A stretch of 64,000 nucleotides of DNA from JBDNJM01 sp041687755 (lineage in GTDB: Bacteria > Planctomycetota > UBA1135 > GCA-002686595). The stretch spans positions 7,392 to 71,391 of the forward strand of contig JBDNJM010000195.1 in NCBI GenBank assembly GCA_041687755.1. The letters are read 5' to 3'. This document shows, piece by piece, positions 35,489-43,664 of this stretch. A program made the translations under genes and the position numbers. The notes beneath the pieces were generated by a model. The model was not told where the DNA came from. It was given only the letters and a program-made list of their open reading frames with translations, and searched no databases. Within the stretch, counting starts at the first letter, position 1. Every line of letters starts with the position of its first letter.

Positions 35489-37693
35489 TCAGAGTTCGCG
35501 GATCTGACCGCGAAGTTCACCGCTGGGGTTCAGCACGGTGTGAAGGTTGAAGTAGAGGTTGCCCGCTTCCAGGGAGGCGAGTTGGTTCGCGTCGATCGGG
35601 ACCGTCCCGGTCGCGCGCAGTTGGGCGCCATCGTTCTCGATGATGAAGGGGAACAGGTCGATCTCAACCGGGCCCGCGACGCCGGTAGGCGCGTTGTGCA
35701 GGTGCAGCATCGTGGCGGCGCCCGAGAGCCCCGCGACCGTAATGTCGAAGGTCAGCATGTCCTGCCCTTCATTGAGGGAGACGGCGGCCTGGCCGGAGCC
35801 GAGGGTTGCCGGTGCGCCTTCGCTCAGCGCGACGCTCAGGCTCTGGTAGTCCAGCGCCTTGAAGTCGGCGTTGACGAACATCGGGTCGCCGAGGATCGTC
35901 CCCGGAGCGGCGGCCAGGAAGCCGACGTGGGTGTCCACGTTGGCTCCCTCGTCGTCGCCCGTGTCGGGCGTGGCCTGGCCGAAGAAAGCCGTGTTGGTGG
36001 AGGTCTCGTCGTTGACCTCGGTGCCGGCGTCGAGCACCTCGGCGCCGGTCACGGCGAAGTCCGCGCCGATGAAGTCGCCGGCGCCGTCGTAGACGGGGTG
36101 GGCGAGCGGGTCGCCGTTGGCGATGAACGCGTCGTTGCTGGGCAGGACCATGCTGGCGTAGCTGAAGTAGCGGGCGGCCATGGAGTTCGGATCCACACGC
36201 AGGTCCAGCTGGGCCAGTTCACCCGGCGCCAGCGGGCCGGCGACGCCGGCGACGGCGCCTTGGACCGCACCCAAGCCGCTGTCGTCAAACGCGGTGTTGA
36301 TGTTCGACAGGGTGCCGTCTTCGGCGAGGCGCTCGAGCGCGTCCGTCACCGGGAACAAGGTCGAAGCGGGCGAGCCCAAGTCGTAGGTGTCGAACTGGCC
36401 GTCGTGCACGCCGACCCATACGGGGGTTTGGAACGTGCCGAGGGCGGGGGCGGTGTTGCGCATCGCGATGCGCAGGTTGGCGCCGGCCGTGGCCGTCGGG
36501 ATGGTCTGCGCGGGCTCGAGGGTCGCGCTAAGGCCGGAGCCGAGGTCGACCAGGCCGGTGGCCTCGCCCGCGGAGTTGAACTGGGTGGACACGCTGAGGG
36601 CCAGCTCACCGGCGCGCAGGCTGGCGATCTGGTCGGCGGTCAGGGTGCGGTCTCCGCTAGCGCGCAGGGTGCCGTTCGCGTTCTCGGTGATCGAGCTGGT
36701 GAGATCGAGTTCGAGAGCGTTGGCGTCCGCGCTGTCGAGCAGCTCGAGCGCGCTCGCCGCGCTGCTCAAGCTGTTGAGCAGGACCGAGAAGCTGAGCCGG
36801 TTGTTATTCGGGTTGAACGTGTAGTTCGCGAGACCGCTGCCCAGCGACGGCGTCGTTTCTACGGAGAACGAGACAGAGAGCATCTCGTAGCCAACTTGGG
36901 TGAAGTCAGCCGCCGCAAAGTTCGGGTCGTCGAGAATCGTGCCGGTGGCGGCGGTCAGGAAGCCGGGGTGGGCGCCGACGAGGCCGTTTTCGTCCACGCC
37001 GGTGTCCGGGCTGGCCTGGCCGAAGAAGGCGGTGTTGGCGGGCAGCTCGTCGTTGACCTCGGTTCCGGCGTCGAGCACTTCGGCGCCGGTGACGGTGAAG
37101 TCGGTCGCAAAGAAGGCCCCGGCGCCGTTGAAGATCTGGTGGGTCAGTGGGTTGCCGTTCGCGATGAAGGCGTCGTTGCTCGGCAGCACCATGCTGGCGT
37201 AGCTGAAGTAGCGGCTCGTGGCGGCCGCGGGGTCGAGCCGAAAGGTCGCGGAGACGCTCTCGCCGGCGGCGAGGGGGCCGGGCGTGAAGCTGCCGGCCAG
37301 CACGGACTGCACCGAGCCGAAGCCCTGGGCGGTGAAGGCCGTGTTGATCGGATCGTTGTTGCCGTCCTCGGCGAGGCGCTCAAGGGCGTTGGTGGTCGGG
37401 AAGAACAGGTCCGCCGCAGAGCCCGAGTCGTAGGTGTCGAACTGGCCGTCGTGGAAGCCGATCCAGACGGGCGTTTGGAGCGTTCCGTTGACCGGGGCGA
37501 GGTTCCGCAGGGTCACGGTGACGTCGGCGCCGGTGGTGACGGTGAGCCCGGTTGTGTCGAGCGTGGAGCTGAAGGCCTCGAGGGGAAAGTTCGTCGAGTC
37601 GTCGTCGTCGCTGCAGGCAGCGAGGCTGATCACGGCGGCGAGCCCGAGCAGGCCGGTGAGAGGACGGGAACCGAAGGCGTCTTGGGGGACCAT
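35489..37693 (-). CDS. Lipoprotein with two spondin-domain and two CHRD-domain units
   Basis: This 734-residue protein starts at MVPQDAFGSRPLTGLLG, with a lipobox ISLAAC followed by acidic residues (SDDDD). The domain order is spondin-like (PVWIGFHDGQFDTYDSGS, FSYASMVLPSNDAFIANG), CHRD-like (NNNRLSFSVLLNSLSSAASA), then a second spondin (PVWVGVHDGQFDTYDLGS) and a second CHRD (ATMLHLHNAPTGVAGPVEID) ending NPSGELRGQIREL. Corresponding parts of the repeats are highly alike, so the gene arose by internal duplication. CHRD domains occur in extracellular proteins and are thought to bind other proteins. The first CHRD lacks the HLHNA stretch. The upstream frame start at 37819 would hide the signal peptide. 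Confidence 0.85.
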   Translation of the reverse strand: MVPQDAFGSRPLTGLLGLAAVISLAACSDDDDSTNFPLEAFSSTLDTTGLTVTTGADVTVTLRNLAPVNGTLQTPVWIGFHDGQFDTYDSGSAADLFFPTTNALERLAEDGNNDPINTAFTAQGFGSVQSVLAGSFTPGPLAAGESVSATFRLDPAAATSRYFSYASMVLPSNDAFIANGNPLTHQIFNGAGAFFATDFTVTGAEVLDAGTEVNDELPANTAFFGQASPDTGVDENGLVGAHPGFLTAATGTILDDPNFAAADFTQVGYEMLSVSFSVETTPSLGSGLANYTFNPNNNRLSFSVLLNSLSSAASALELLDSADANALELDLTSSITENANGTLRASGDRTLTADQIASLRAGELALSVSTQFNSAGEATGLVDLGSGLSATLEPAQTIPTATAGANLRIAMRNTAPALGTFQTPVWVGVHDGQFDTYDLGSPASTLFPVTDALERLAEDGTLSNINTAFDDSGLGAVQGAVAGVAGPLAPGELAQLDLRVDPNSMAARYFSYASMVLPSNDAFIANGDPLAHPVYDGAGDFIGADFAVTGAEVLDAGTEVNDETSTNTAFFGQATPDTGDDEGANVDTHVGFLAAAPGTILGDPMFVNADFKALDYQSLSVALSEGAPATLGSGQAAVSLNEGQDMLTFDITVAGLSGAATMLHLHNAPTGVAGPVEIDLFPFIIENDGAQLRATGTVPIDANQLASLEAGNLYFNLHTVLNPSGELRGQIREL

Positions 37694-38187
37694 GGAGGGT
37701 CGGGAGTGGGGCGGGGGGGATTCGAACGCCGCTCGTCCTGGGCGGGCGAGGGCTGGAGCGCGTCCACGCGGAGGTGTGGAGACCGCGTAGATTTGTCTGA
37801 GGGCAGGGGTTGTGACCAACTAACTTCGAGGAACTTGAGGTTCGCCGAGGCAGCGGGTTCCCGCCTGCAGGTGCGTTGCACTAGCCGAAGTCTCTGCGCA
37901 AGTGCCGGATTCTGACGAACTGCCGAGCGGTGATGGGGCGCGGGACAGCGCAATCCACTCCTGGGGGCGACTCCAAGGCGTGATTCCAAGGTGCGGGCCA
38001 ACCGCGTCGCACGCGCCGCGTGCCCCTGGAGCACACCGAGGTAAAGCCCGTGCAACGGTCTGTCTCGGAGATGCCGGTTCGAGTCCGGACTGTCGCCAGC
38101 GGGCGTTGGAACGGCGCGAGCCCGGCCCACCTCGTGAGGTGGGCCGGGCTCGCGGGACGCTCGGTGCCAGGCTGGCCTCCGGGCGGG
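37694..38187. other. Intergenic stretch containing a hairpin
   Basis: No gene is supported on either strand. The region contains an 18-bp perfect hairpin (38116-38153), annotated separately, and the upstream region of the spondin lipoprotein gene. Confidence 0.45.
38116..38153 (-). terminator. Perfect 18-bp hairpin after the PRC-barrel gene
   Basis: The arms 38116-38133 and 38136-38153 are exact complements with GT between them, about 35 bp downstream of the minus-strand stop at 38188. No T tract follows. It matches the pattern of other gene-end hairpins in the window. Confidence 0.65.
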
Positions 38188-39060
38188 TCAGCCTTCGCTG
38201 CGCGCGGCGTCGAGTTGGCTCTTCGCGCGCTCCGCGAACGTTCGGGTGCCCTGGAGCTCCCAGTCGTCTATGTCGGCGACGGCGGCGGCTTGGATCGCCG
38301 TGGGCGCCAGCGACGTCATGCAGCGCAGCGAGCCCGTGTCGTCGCGCTCCGCCCGCATCGCGGCCATCGGGAGCGCGCGGTACTCGCCGCCCAGGTCCAG
38401 GCCACCGCCCGAGCCAATCACCGCGTAGGCCACGGTGAAGTTGTTCGGGTCGAGCACGAGCTCTTGGATCGAGGCGAGGCGCTCGCCCTCGGCGTCGAGG
38501 AGCATCGCCTTGCCGATTTCGCTCAGTCGAGCGAGCGGCTGGGGTACGAGCTCCTCCTCCAGAGGAGCGCCGGCCTCCTCGGTCCCGCCGCGCGCCGGTA
38601 CGGGGCTCGCCTTCGGCCACGGGCGCGTCGAGCGTGGCGCAGTAGCGCTGAACGTCGGCTTCCCAGGTGGTGTCCCCGGCCGCACAGGCGGCGGCGTCGA
38701 AGGCGGGAGCCGTGGCGATCTGGCCAGGGGTCAGGCGTGTGGTGAGCTCGAATTGCAGCTCGTCGTTGTCGTCGAGCTGGTCCTCGAGGCGCCGGTGAGC
38801 GGGTCAAGAATCAGGTCGGCGAACTCCGCGAGCCGCGCAGGGCGTTCGTCGGTAGCGCTACGGCCTGCGGCGACGCTCAAGCCCGCGAGCGTGCTCCAGC
38901 GGATCAGCCGGCCACCCAGCTGGATCGGGGGAGTCTCGAGCTCCGCGCCGCGCTGCGCGCTCATGAGAGCCGCACCCCCGTTGGTGCCCAGCGCGGGCGC
39001 TGCGGAGGCGAGAGGGGGGCGAAGCAGGGAAACGGAAGCAAAACAAGCAAGGGTCGCCAT
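38188..39060 (-). pseudogene. Exported PRC-barrel protein spread over three frames
   Basis: Coding signal starts at 39060 (MATLACFASVSLLRPPLASA, a signal peptide). It runs through a first PRC-barrel (GGRLIRWSTLAGLSV, FADLILDPLTG), shifts frame near 38790 into RLEDQLDDNDELQFELTTRL and AACAAGDTTWEADVQRYCA, and shifts again near 38620 into a second PRC-barrel (EIGKAMLLDAEGERLASIQE, VAYAVIGSGGGLDLGGEYR), ending FAERAKSQLDAARSEG. The three parts make a coherent protein of about 290 residues with the PRC order seen in periplasmic family members. Two indels in 170 bp suggest inactivation, or local sequencing trouble. A remnant of a paralogue lies at 43020-43160. Confidence 0.6.
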
Positions 39061-39387
39061 GCGGGGTCCCCAGGTGGAGTCCTCGTGAGGACTCCTTCTC
39101 GGTGGTTCGGACGATTTTGTCCCTCGCTCGCGGCGTCGGGGCTCGGCGGTGAAACGACCGCACAAGTTTCGAGCGCTAGAGCGAGGGGCGGCGTGCCGGT
39201 CGCTTCGCCGAACTAGCTGCGACCGGCCCGCGCGATTCACGGTTCGTGGCAAGGTTCTCCGATTTCAGGCACTTGCCCCACGGGGTTCCCAGGGCCAGGG
39301 AGCCCCAGATGGTTCAATCGTCCCGGGCGCCCGCTCGCGTCAAGCGCGGGACCCGACGCCCTAGTTCCTCGTGCTGCCTCGCAGGTC
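39061..39387. other. Divergent intergenic region, nothing recognised
   Basis: This is the gap between the PRC-barrel gene and the divergently transcribed ion channel gene. I see no coding frame, repeat or clear promoter. Confidence 0.4.
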
Positions 39388-40053
39388 ATGCTCAAGCTGC
39401 CCACCAACCGACTCGACTACCCCGTTTTGTTCACGGGACAAATACTGTTCCTGCTGCTCGGGCCACTGCTCTGGGCGGACGGTCTGGCGAGCATCGGGCG
39501 CATCGTCCTCGTCGTGCTGTTCCTCGGCACCGTGATCGCGACGACGGGCGGCAGCCGGCGGTTCGTTCTGTTCGCATCGATCCCGGCCGCACTCGCCGTG
39601 GTGTTCCAGGAGAGCTCGAATGCTGTCCTGCACCTCAGTGGGGCGCTGCTGATGAGCGCGCTACTTTTGAACGCTTTTGTGCGCGTGCTGCTCGACGTGT
39701 TTAGACATCGAGTGGTGTCCTCGAGCACGATTTTCGGCTCGCTGTCGGGCTACCTTCTGCTCGGCTCTGCCTTCGCAATGATGTTCTACGCGCTTGAGGT
39801 GGCGGTGCCTGGCTCGTTCGAGCTGCACGGTCGCGCGCTGACCGGGGCGGTGCCGGCCGCGCAGCTTGCGCCGGTGCTCTCCTACTTCTCGGTCGTCACG
39901 CTGACGACGCTGGGGTTCGGGGATCTGTTGCCCGCGTCGCCTGGCTCGCGCTCCCTGGCCGCCGTGGAGGCGCTCCTGGGACAGATATTCCTGGTCGTCT
40001 TAGTGGCCCGGCTCCTCAGCGCCTTTGGGCGCGAAAGCGAAGAGCGTCCCTGA
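39388..40053 (+). CDS. Potassium channel family protein
   Basis: This 221-residue membrane protein has six hydrophobic segments. Four are in the first 110 residues and two flank a pore loop whose selectivity filter is TTLGFGD (residues 173-179), a TxGFGD variant of the potassium signature. The helix before it (GYLLLGSAFAMMFYALE) and the one after (LLGQIFLVVLVARLL) form the pore module. There is no cytoplasmic RCK regulatory domain. Family members with this layout conduct K+ passively. The gene precedes the peroxiredoxin gene on the same strand, 176 bp apart. Confidence 0.83.
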   Translation: MLKLPTNRLDYPVLFTGQILFLLLGPLLWADGLASIGRIVLVVLFLGTVIATTGGSRRFVLFASIPAALAVVFQESSNAVLHLSGALLMSALLLNAFVRVLLDVFRHRVVSSSTIFGSLSGYLLLGSAFAMMFYALEVAVPGSFELHGRALTGAVPAAQLAPVLSYFSVVTLTTLGFGDLLPASPGSRSLAAVEALLGQIFLVVLVARLLSAFGRESEERP

Positions 40054-40229
40054 ACGCGCCGAGTGCTGGCTGCTCTCTCCGCACGAGCGCGGGCGCGCGA
40101 CCCGCTCGGAAACGCGGCATCGAGATTCGGACTCTGAGCCCGGCGCGGGATCGGAGTATGCTCGCTTCCCGCCGCCGCGGATCTCTTCCGTTCGGCCAGC
40201 CCTGAAATCCCCCGAACCCGTCTTCTCCA

Positions 40230-40865
40230 ATGGCTCTTCAACTCGGCGACACCGCCCCGGACTTCACCGCACAATCCACCGCCGGCGAACTGAAGTTCCA
40301 CGACTGGCTCGGCTCGTCCTGGGGCGTGTTGTTCTCGCACCCCAAGGACTTCACGCCGGTGTGCACGACGGAACTTGGGACCGTCGCGCGGCTCAAGCCT
40401 GAGTTCGACAAGCGCGACGTCAAGGTGGCCGGCCTGTCGGTCGACCCGCTCGAGGACCACGTGGCCTGGGCCGGGGACATCGCGGAGACCCAGGGCACCG
40501 CGCTGAACTTCCCGCTGATCGCGGATCCGGATCGCACGGTCGCCAATCTGTACGGGATGATCCACCCGAAGGCGCTCGACACGCTCACCGTGCGCTCGGT
40601 CTTCGTGATCGGCCCGGACAAGGCAATCAAGCTGACCCTGACCTACCCCGCGAGCACCGGCCGCAACTTCGACGAGCTCCTGCGGGTGATCGACTCGCTG
40701 CAACTCGCCGCCGGGTACCAGATCGCGACGCCGGCGAACTGGAACGACGGGGACGACGTGATCATCTCCCCGGCCGTCTCGGACGAAGACGCGAAGGTGA
40801 AGTTCCCCAAGGGCTTCAAGACGATCAAGCCCTACCTGCGCGTGACGCCGCAGCCGAACAAGTAG
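40230..40865 (+). CDS. Peroxiredoxin, 1-Cys (Prx6) type
   Basis: This 211-residue cytoplasmic enzyme reduces peroxides. The peroxidatic site is PKDFTPVCTTEL with Cys45; the preceding strand is GVLFSHP. No resolving Cys is present, and the C-terminal extension (PANWNDGDDVIISPAVSDE and the KGF...PYLRVTPQPNK tail) is typical of the Prx6 group, so reduction needs an external thiol. The Arg that lowers the Cys pKa lies in LTVRSVFVIGPDK. A truncated duplicate, with the same 3' flanking sequence, lies at 43163-43323 on the same strand. Confidence 0.93.
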   Translation: MALQLGDTAPDFTAQSTAGELKFHDWLGSSWGVLFSHPKDFTPVCTTELGTVARLKPEFDKRDVKVAGLSVDPLEDHVAWAGDIAETQGTALNFPLIADPDRTVANLYGMIHPKALDTLTVRSVFVIGPDKAIKLTLTYPASTGRNFDELLRVIDSLQLAAGYQIATPANWNDGDDVIISPAVSDEDAKVKFPKGFKTIKPYLRVTPQPNK

Positions 40866-41561
40866 GGGTGGCTTCAGATCCACGGGGACCGTGCGCAGCT
40901 GAATAGGACGGCTCTCCTGTCCCTTTAGTGGGTGCCCTGGGGGCGACCGAGCGGCCGCAATTGCGGTGTGACGTGGAGTTCGTGACCGCCGCCTCGCAGA
41001 GCTTCCGAACTGCCCGGGTTGGGTGTGGATCTGGCAGCGGCGGTGCGAACAGGTCGCCTGTCCGCAGGCCAGGTGCGGCATCGAGCCTGCCTGCTAGGCT
41101 CTCGCTCGTCCTCGTAACTTCCGATGGTCTTCCAGTCCCATGCCTGACGCATGACGCGCGCGAGCAGATCCACACTCAACCCATACAGTTCGCGCTGCTG
41201 ATGCGGGGCAGCTCGGGATGCGAGCACCTTTGACGGGAAAACGCACCTTCCCCGGCCGCGGGGGTTGGAAGATTCGACCCCTTTCGGAGGGGCCCCGGGC
41301 AAAATCCGGGCTGAACCTAGGGCTCAGCTCGTCGGGTTCGCGGGCGTCACGGGAGCCGTTCGAGTAGGCCTAAATCCATCTCTGTGCGGCGTTTAGCTCT
41401 GTCGTCGCGGGGCTGGCCAGGGGCCCGGCCGTGGGCCGCGGCCCGGGTCCATGTTGCGGGGTGCGCTATAGCGGAATACGGTTTAAGTAGGCCGAGAGCT
41501 GGACAGTTCTCTTGGCCAGCACTCCGTTTGCCCCTCCCCAACGAAGCACCCCCGAGCTCGG
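40866..41561. other. Long intergenic region, no gene supported
   Basis: This is about 700 bp without convincing coding signal on either strand. Its first 38 bases, directly after the peroxiredoxin stop, are repeated at 43324-43361 after the peroxiredoxin remnant. The stretch 41230-41300 is rich in short G/C inverted repeats but forms no single strong hairpin. The promoter of the TGA-containing thioredoxin-like gene should be near its right end. Confidence 0.45.
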
Positions 41562-42920
41562 ATGAAGACACTAGGAATCGGCCTGATTTTGGCCGTTGGA
41601 GCCGCAGTTGGCTGGCGCGTGGCGCTTGCTGGACCCCCCGAGGCGCAGCCTCCGGGCACCGCGGAAAATCCGAGCGTGCAGGTCGCCCAGGCGGACGCTG
41701 CTGCGGAGGACGAGACCGCACCCCAAGCGCTCAACTTCGTCGACTACCTGGCCGAGGTCGAGGCTGGTGCAGTGGACCCGCTCTCGATTCCCATGGAGCA
41801 GGGCATCGTCTGGTACGGCACGTGGGAAGCCGCGATGGCCGAGAAGGAGCGCACCGGCAAGCCCGTGGCGCTGCACTTCGGGAGTCCGCGCTGCCCCTCG
41901 GCGGATGTGTGCGTTCCCGGCACTTGGTGACAGGGCACGGAAACCCTGAGAAGGCGTGGCCTTCTCAACCCGTCCGTCATCAAGGCGTCGCGCAACTTCA
42001 TCAACGTCCGACTCAACCCCTGGTTCGACCAGACCAATCACGAGCGCGAATTGGCCATCCTCGGCCACTTCGGAGGCGCGGACCTCACCCAGAACACGGT
42101 CTACTGCTTGTTCGAGCCCGATGCCGAAGGGCTGACGGGGGACGGTTTTCCGACCGAGTCGTCGATCTTCTACGGCACTCGCCCGGGCCGCCGCTACGCG
42201 TTCTTCCCGCGCGCGGCGACCATGCCCGAGGACAAGCTGTTCAAGATGATGATGAAGACTCGGCGCGTCGAGACGAACGGGGCGGAGCCCGATCCCGAAG
42301 TCGTGCGGCGCAGCATGTGGGAGTATCAGAACGTCGTGGACGGCGAGGGCCTCGCGCGTTTGATGGACGACCTCGCTGCGAAGTACCCCGACAAAGGCGA
42401 TCCTGCTGAACGGATCCTGCCGGCGATGCCGGACCTGGCCCAGACGCTGAACATGGCCTCGGCGGACACCCGCGGCGTGATCGTGCTCGTGCATCCCGAG
42501 GGCGGTGACCCCGCGCTCGAGCGCCAGCTGACAAGTCTCCTGTTTGAAGAGGGCATCGCTGGACGGACCCACATCGCGCGCCTGACCGCGGCAGAGTGGG
42601 CGGAGGCCAAGGCCGCGGAGCAGATTGCCGGCGGTGAGTTCACTGCGGGCGTCGTGTTCGTGGCTCCGGACCCGTTTGGGCTCGACGGCGAAGTCTGGGC
42701 GGAGGTTCCGGTGGGCACTTCCAAGGCGGACATGCGGACGGCCCTGGCCGAAGTGCTCGACCGCTTCCACCGCAAATGGCGCAAGCTCGACCGCGTCAGC
42801 CACATTCGCGCTGGCGTGGCGGCGGATGTGTCCTGGACCGAGTACGACCCCGACACCGGTGGACTCGTGCGCATCGGAGCGGGCTCCAAGAAGCTCGGAG
42901 AGGTTCCGACCGTGCACTGA
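41562..42920 (+). CDS. Exported thioredoxin-like protein with in-frame UGA, candidate selenoprotein
   Basis: One frame covers 453 codons with a single internal TGA at codon 123 (41928-41930). The N-terminus has an uncleaved-type or cleaved signal (MKTLGIGLILAVGAAVGW). A thioredoxin-type first strand (KPVALHFGSPRC) leads to Cys111, Cys117 and then UGA in VPGTW-UGA-QGTETL. The frame continues without a break as NPSVIKASRNFINVRLNPW, then HFGGADLTQNTVYCLFEPD. UGA-Q-G-T resembles the U-x-x-T pattern of peroxidases. No alternative frame fits. A perfect hairpin lies 17 bases after the UGA. If not recoded, the gene yields a 122-residue truncated product. Selenocysteine is an inference supported by the SelW-like gene 700 bp downstream. 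Confidence 0.6.
41931..41966 (+). promoter_or_regulatory. Candidate bacterial SECIS element after in-frame UGA
   Basis: Directly after the UGA, CAGGG pairs with CCCTG around an 8-base loop (41931-41948). Next, GAGAAGGC (41948-41955) pairs perfectly with GCCTTCTC (41959-41966) around a GTG loop. The loop begins 25 bases after the UGA and its first base is G, within published limits for bacterial SECIS hairpins. The stem includes AGA and AGG arginine codons, unusual for this GC-rich gene set, which suggests the RNA is under selection. No T tract follows, so it does not look like a terminator. Confidence 0.5.
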
Positions 42921-42946
42921 TCCGGCTCGCGCCCGGCAGAGAGAAC

Positions 42947-42985
42947 GCGCGCCCGGCACTCCTCGAAGGGGAGTGCCGGGCGCGC
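42947..42985. terminator. Perfect 16-bp hairpin terminator candidate
   Basis: The arms 42947-42962 and 42970-42985 are exact complements with a 7-base loop, 26 bp after the thioredoxin-like gene's stop. The same hairpin lies behind the minus-strand PRC remnant, so it may be a two-way stop. No T tract is present. Confidence 0.65.
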
Positions 42986-43019
42986 GCCGTAGGGGGCTGG
43001 CCGTAGGCCCCGACCAGGC

Positions 43020-43160
43020 TCAACCGCGGGCCGGCGTCTCGCTGACCGACCCGGCCTCGAAGTCCGCCAAGCCGCGCTTCGCGAACGTACGGGTGCCTTG
43101 AGATTCCCACTCGCCGAGGTCAGCGGGCATCACATTCTCGATCGCGGCGGCCTCGAGTGC
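43020..43160 (-). pseudogene. C-terminal remnant of a PRC-barrel gene
   Basis: The minus-strand frame reads ALEAAAIENVMPADLGEWES, then QGTRTFAKRGLADFEA, ending at a stop at 43020-43022. It aligns with the end of the 38188-39060 PRC-barrel gene (AIQAAAVADIDDWELQGTRT, FAERAKSQLDAA). Nothing of the rest of the gene is left: sequence beyond 43160 is a peroxiredoxin remnant on the other strand. Confidence 0.65.
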
Positions 43161-43162
43161 CG

Positions 43163-43323
43163 TTCGGCGACATCGACCCCGACTTCACCGCTTTGACCAG
43201 CGCCGGTGACCTGAGCTTCCACGCCTGGCGCGGAGATTCTGGGGGCGTGCTGCTCTCCCACCCCAAGGACTCCACGCCGGTGTGCACCACCGAGCTCGGC
43301 GCGGTGGCGTGACTCACAAGTAG
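43163..43323 (+). pseudogene. Truncated duplicate of the peroxiredoxin gene
   Basis: The frame reads FGDIDPDFTALTSAGDLSFH, then GVLLSHPKDSTPVCTTELGAVA before a TGA at 43310-43312. It matches the first 52 codons of the peroxiredoxin at 40230. The active-site Cys is kept. Just after, CACAAGTAG matches the last codons of the intact gene, and the following 38 bases match its 3' flank. So about 150 codons have been deleted from a full duplicate. There is no start codon at the left edge. Confidence 0.75.
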
Positions 43324-43390
43324 GCGTGGCTTCAGACCCGCGGGGACCGTGCGCAGCTGACGCGCGCGGTCCCGTTCGCGACGTCCTGGT

Positions 43391-43645
43391 TCAGCCAGCC
43401 GTCGCAGCTCGGACGGCGTCGACGACCTCGTCATCGCTCGGCCAGCCGCGGCGAGTCAGCAGCGCCACGATGCCGCCCTTGCGCACGACGACCGGCCGAT
43501 CGTCCACGCGCACCTCGAACAGCCCCGTCTTGTTGGTGGAGACGAGCTCGACGTCGAGGCCGAGGCGGGAGCGCACTTGGTCCGCGTAACTCGCGGCCCG
43601 CGGCTCGAAGCCTCACGTATGGCAGTAGTGGATCTCGATGGTCAT
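43391..43645 (-). CDS. SelW/Rdx-like selenoprotein candidate (CxxU motif)
   Basis: This 84-codon gene reads MTIEIHYCHT-UGA-GFEPRAASYADQV, then RLGLDVELVSTNKTGLFEVR, GGIVALLTRRGWPSDD and a final TGA at 43391-43393. With UGA (43613-43615) as selenocysteine the motif is Cys8-His-Thr-Sec11, the CxxU site of the SelW/SelT/SelH (Rdx) thioredoxin-like family. The beta strand before it and the helix after it also match. Length is normal for bacterial SelW-like proteins. ORF calling that treats UGA as stop would see only a 61-residue stub from GTG at 43576. The gene starts 19 bp after the TauE/SafE gene, so the two are likely one transcript. It probably acts as a cytoplasmic thiol/selenol redox protein. 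Confidence 0.8.
43579..43599 (-). promoter_or_regulatory. Candidate bacterial SECIS element in the SelW-like gene
   Basis: On the transcript, CCGCG-AGUUA-CGCGG forms a 5-bp stem. Below it, a G·A mismatch is followed by two more G-C pairs. The loop starts 22 bases after the UGA and has G at its second position, which fits published rules for bacterial SECIS hairpins (loop 16-37 bases away, G among its first two bases). Alternative pairings exist in this GC-rich stretch. Confidence 0.5.
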
Positions 43646-43664
43646 GGCGGGCCGGGAGCGAGGG

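Noticed and set aside
35033..37915. A 960-residue plus-strand frame
   Set aside because: It is antisense to the spondin/CHRD lipoprotein, with Arg/Gly/Val-rich shadow composition and no domains.
41948..41966. Hairpin after the UGA as an intrinsic terminator ending a 122-residue protein
   Set aside because: No T-run follows, protein-family sequence continues in the same frame for 330 codons, and a stronger hairpin lies after the real stop (42947-42985).
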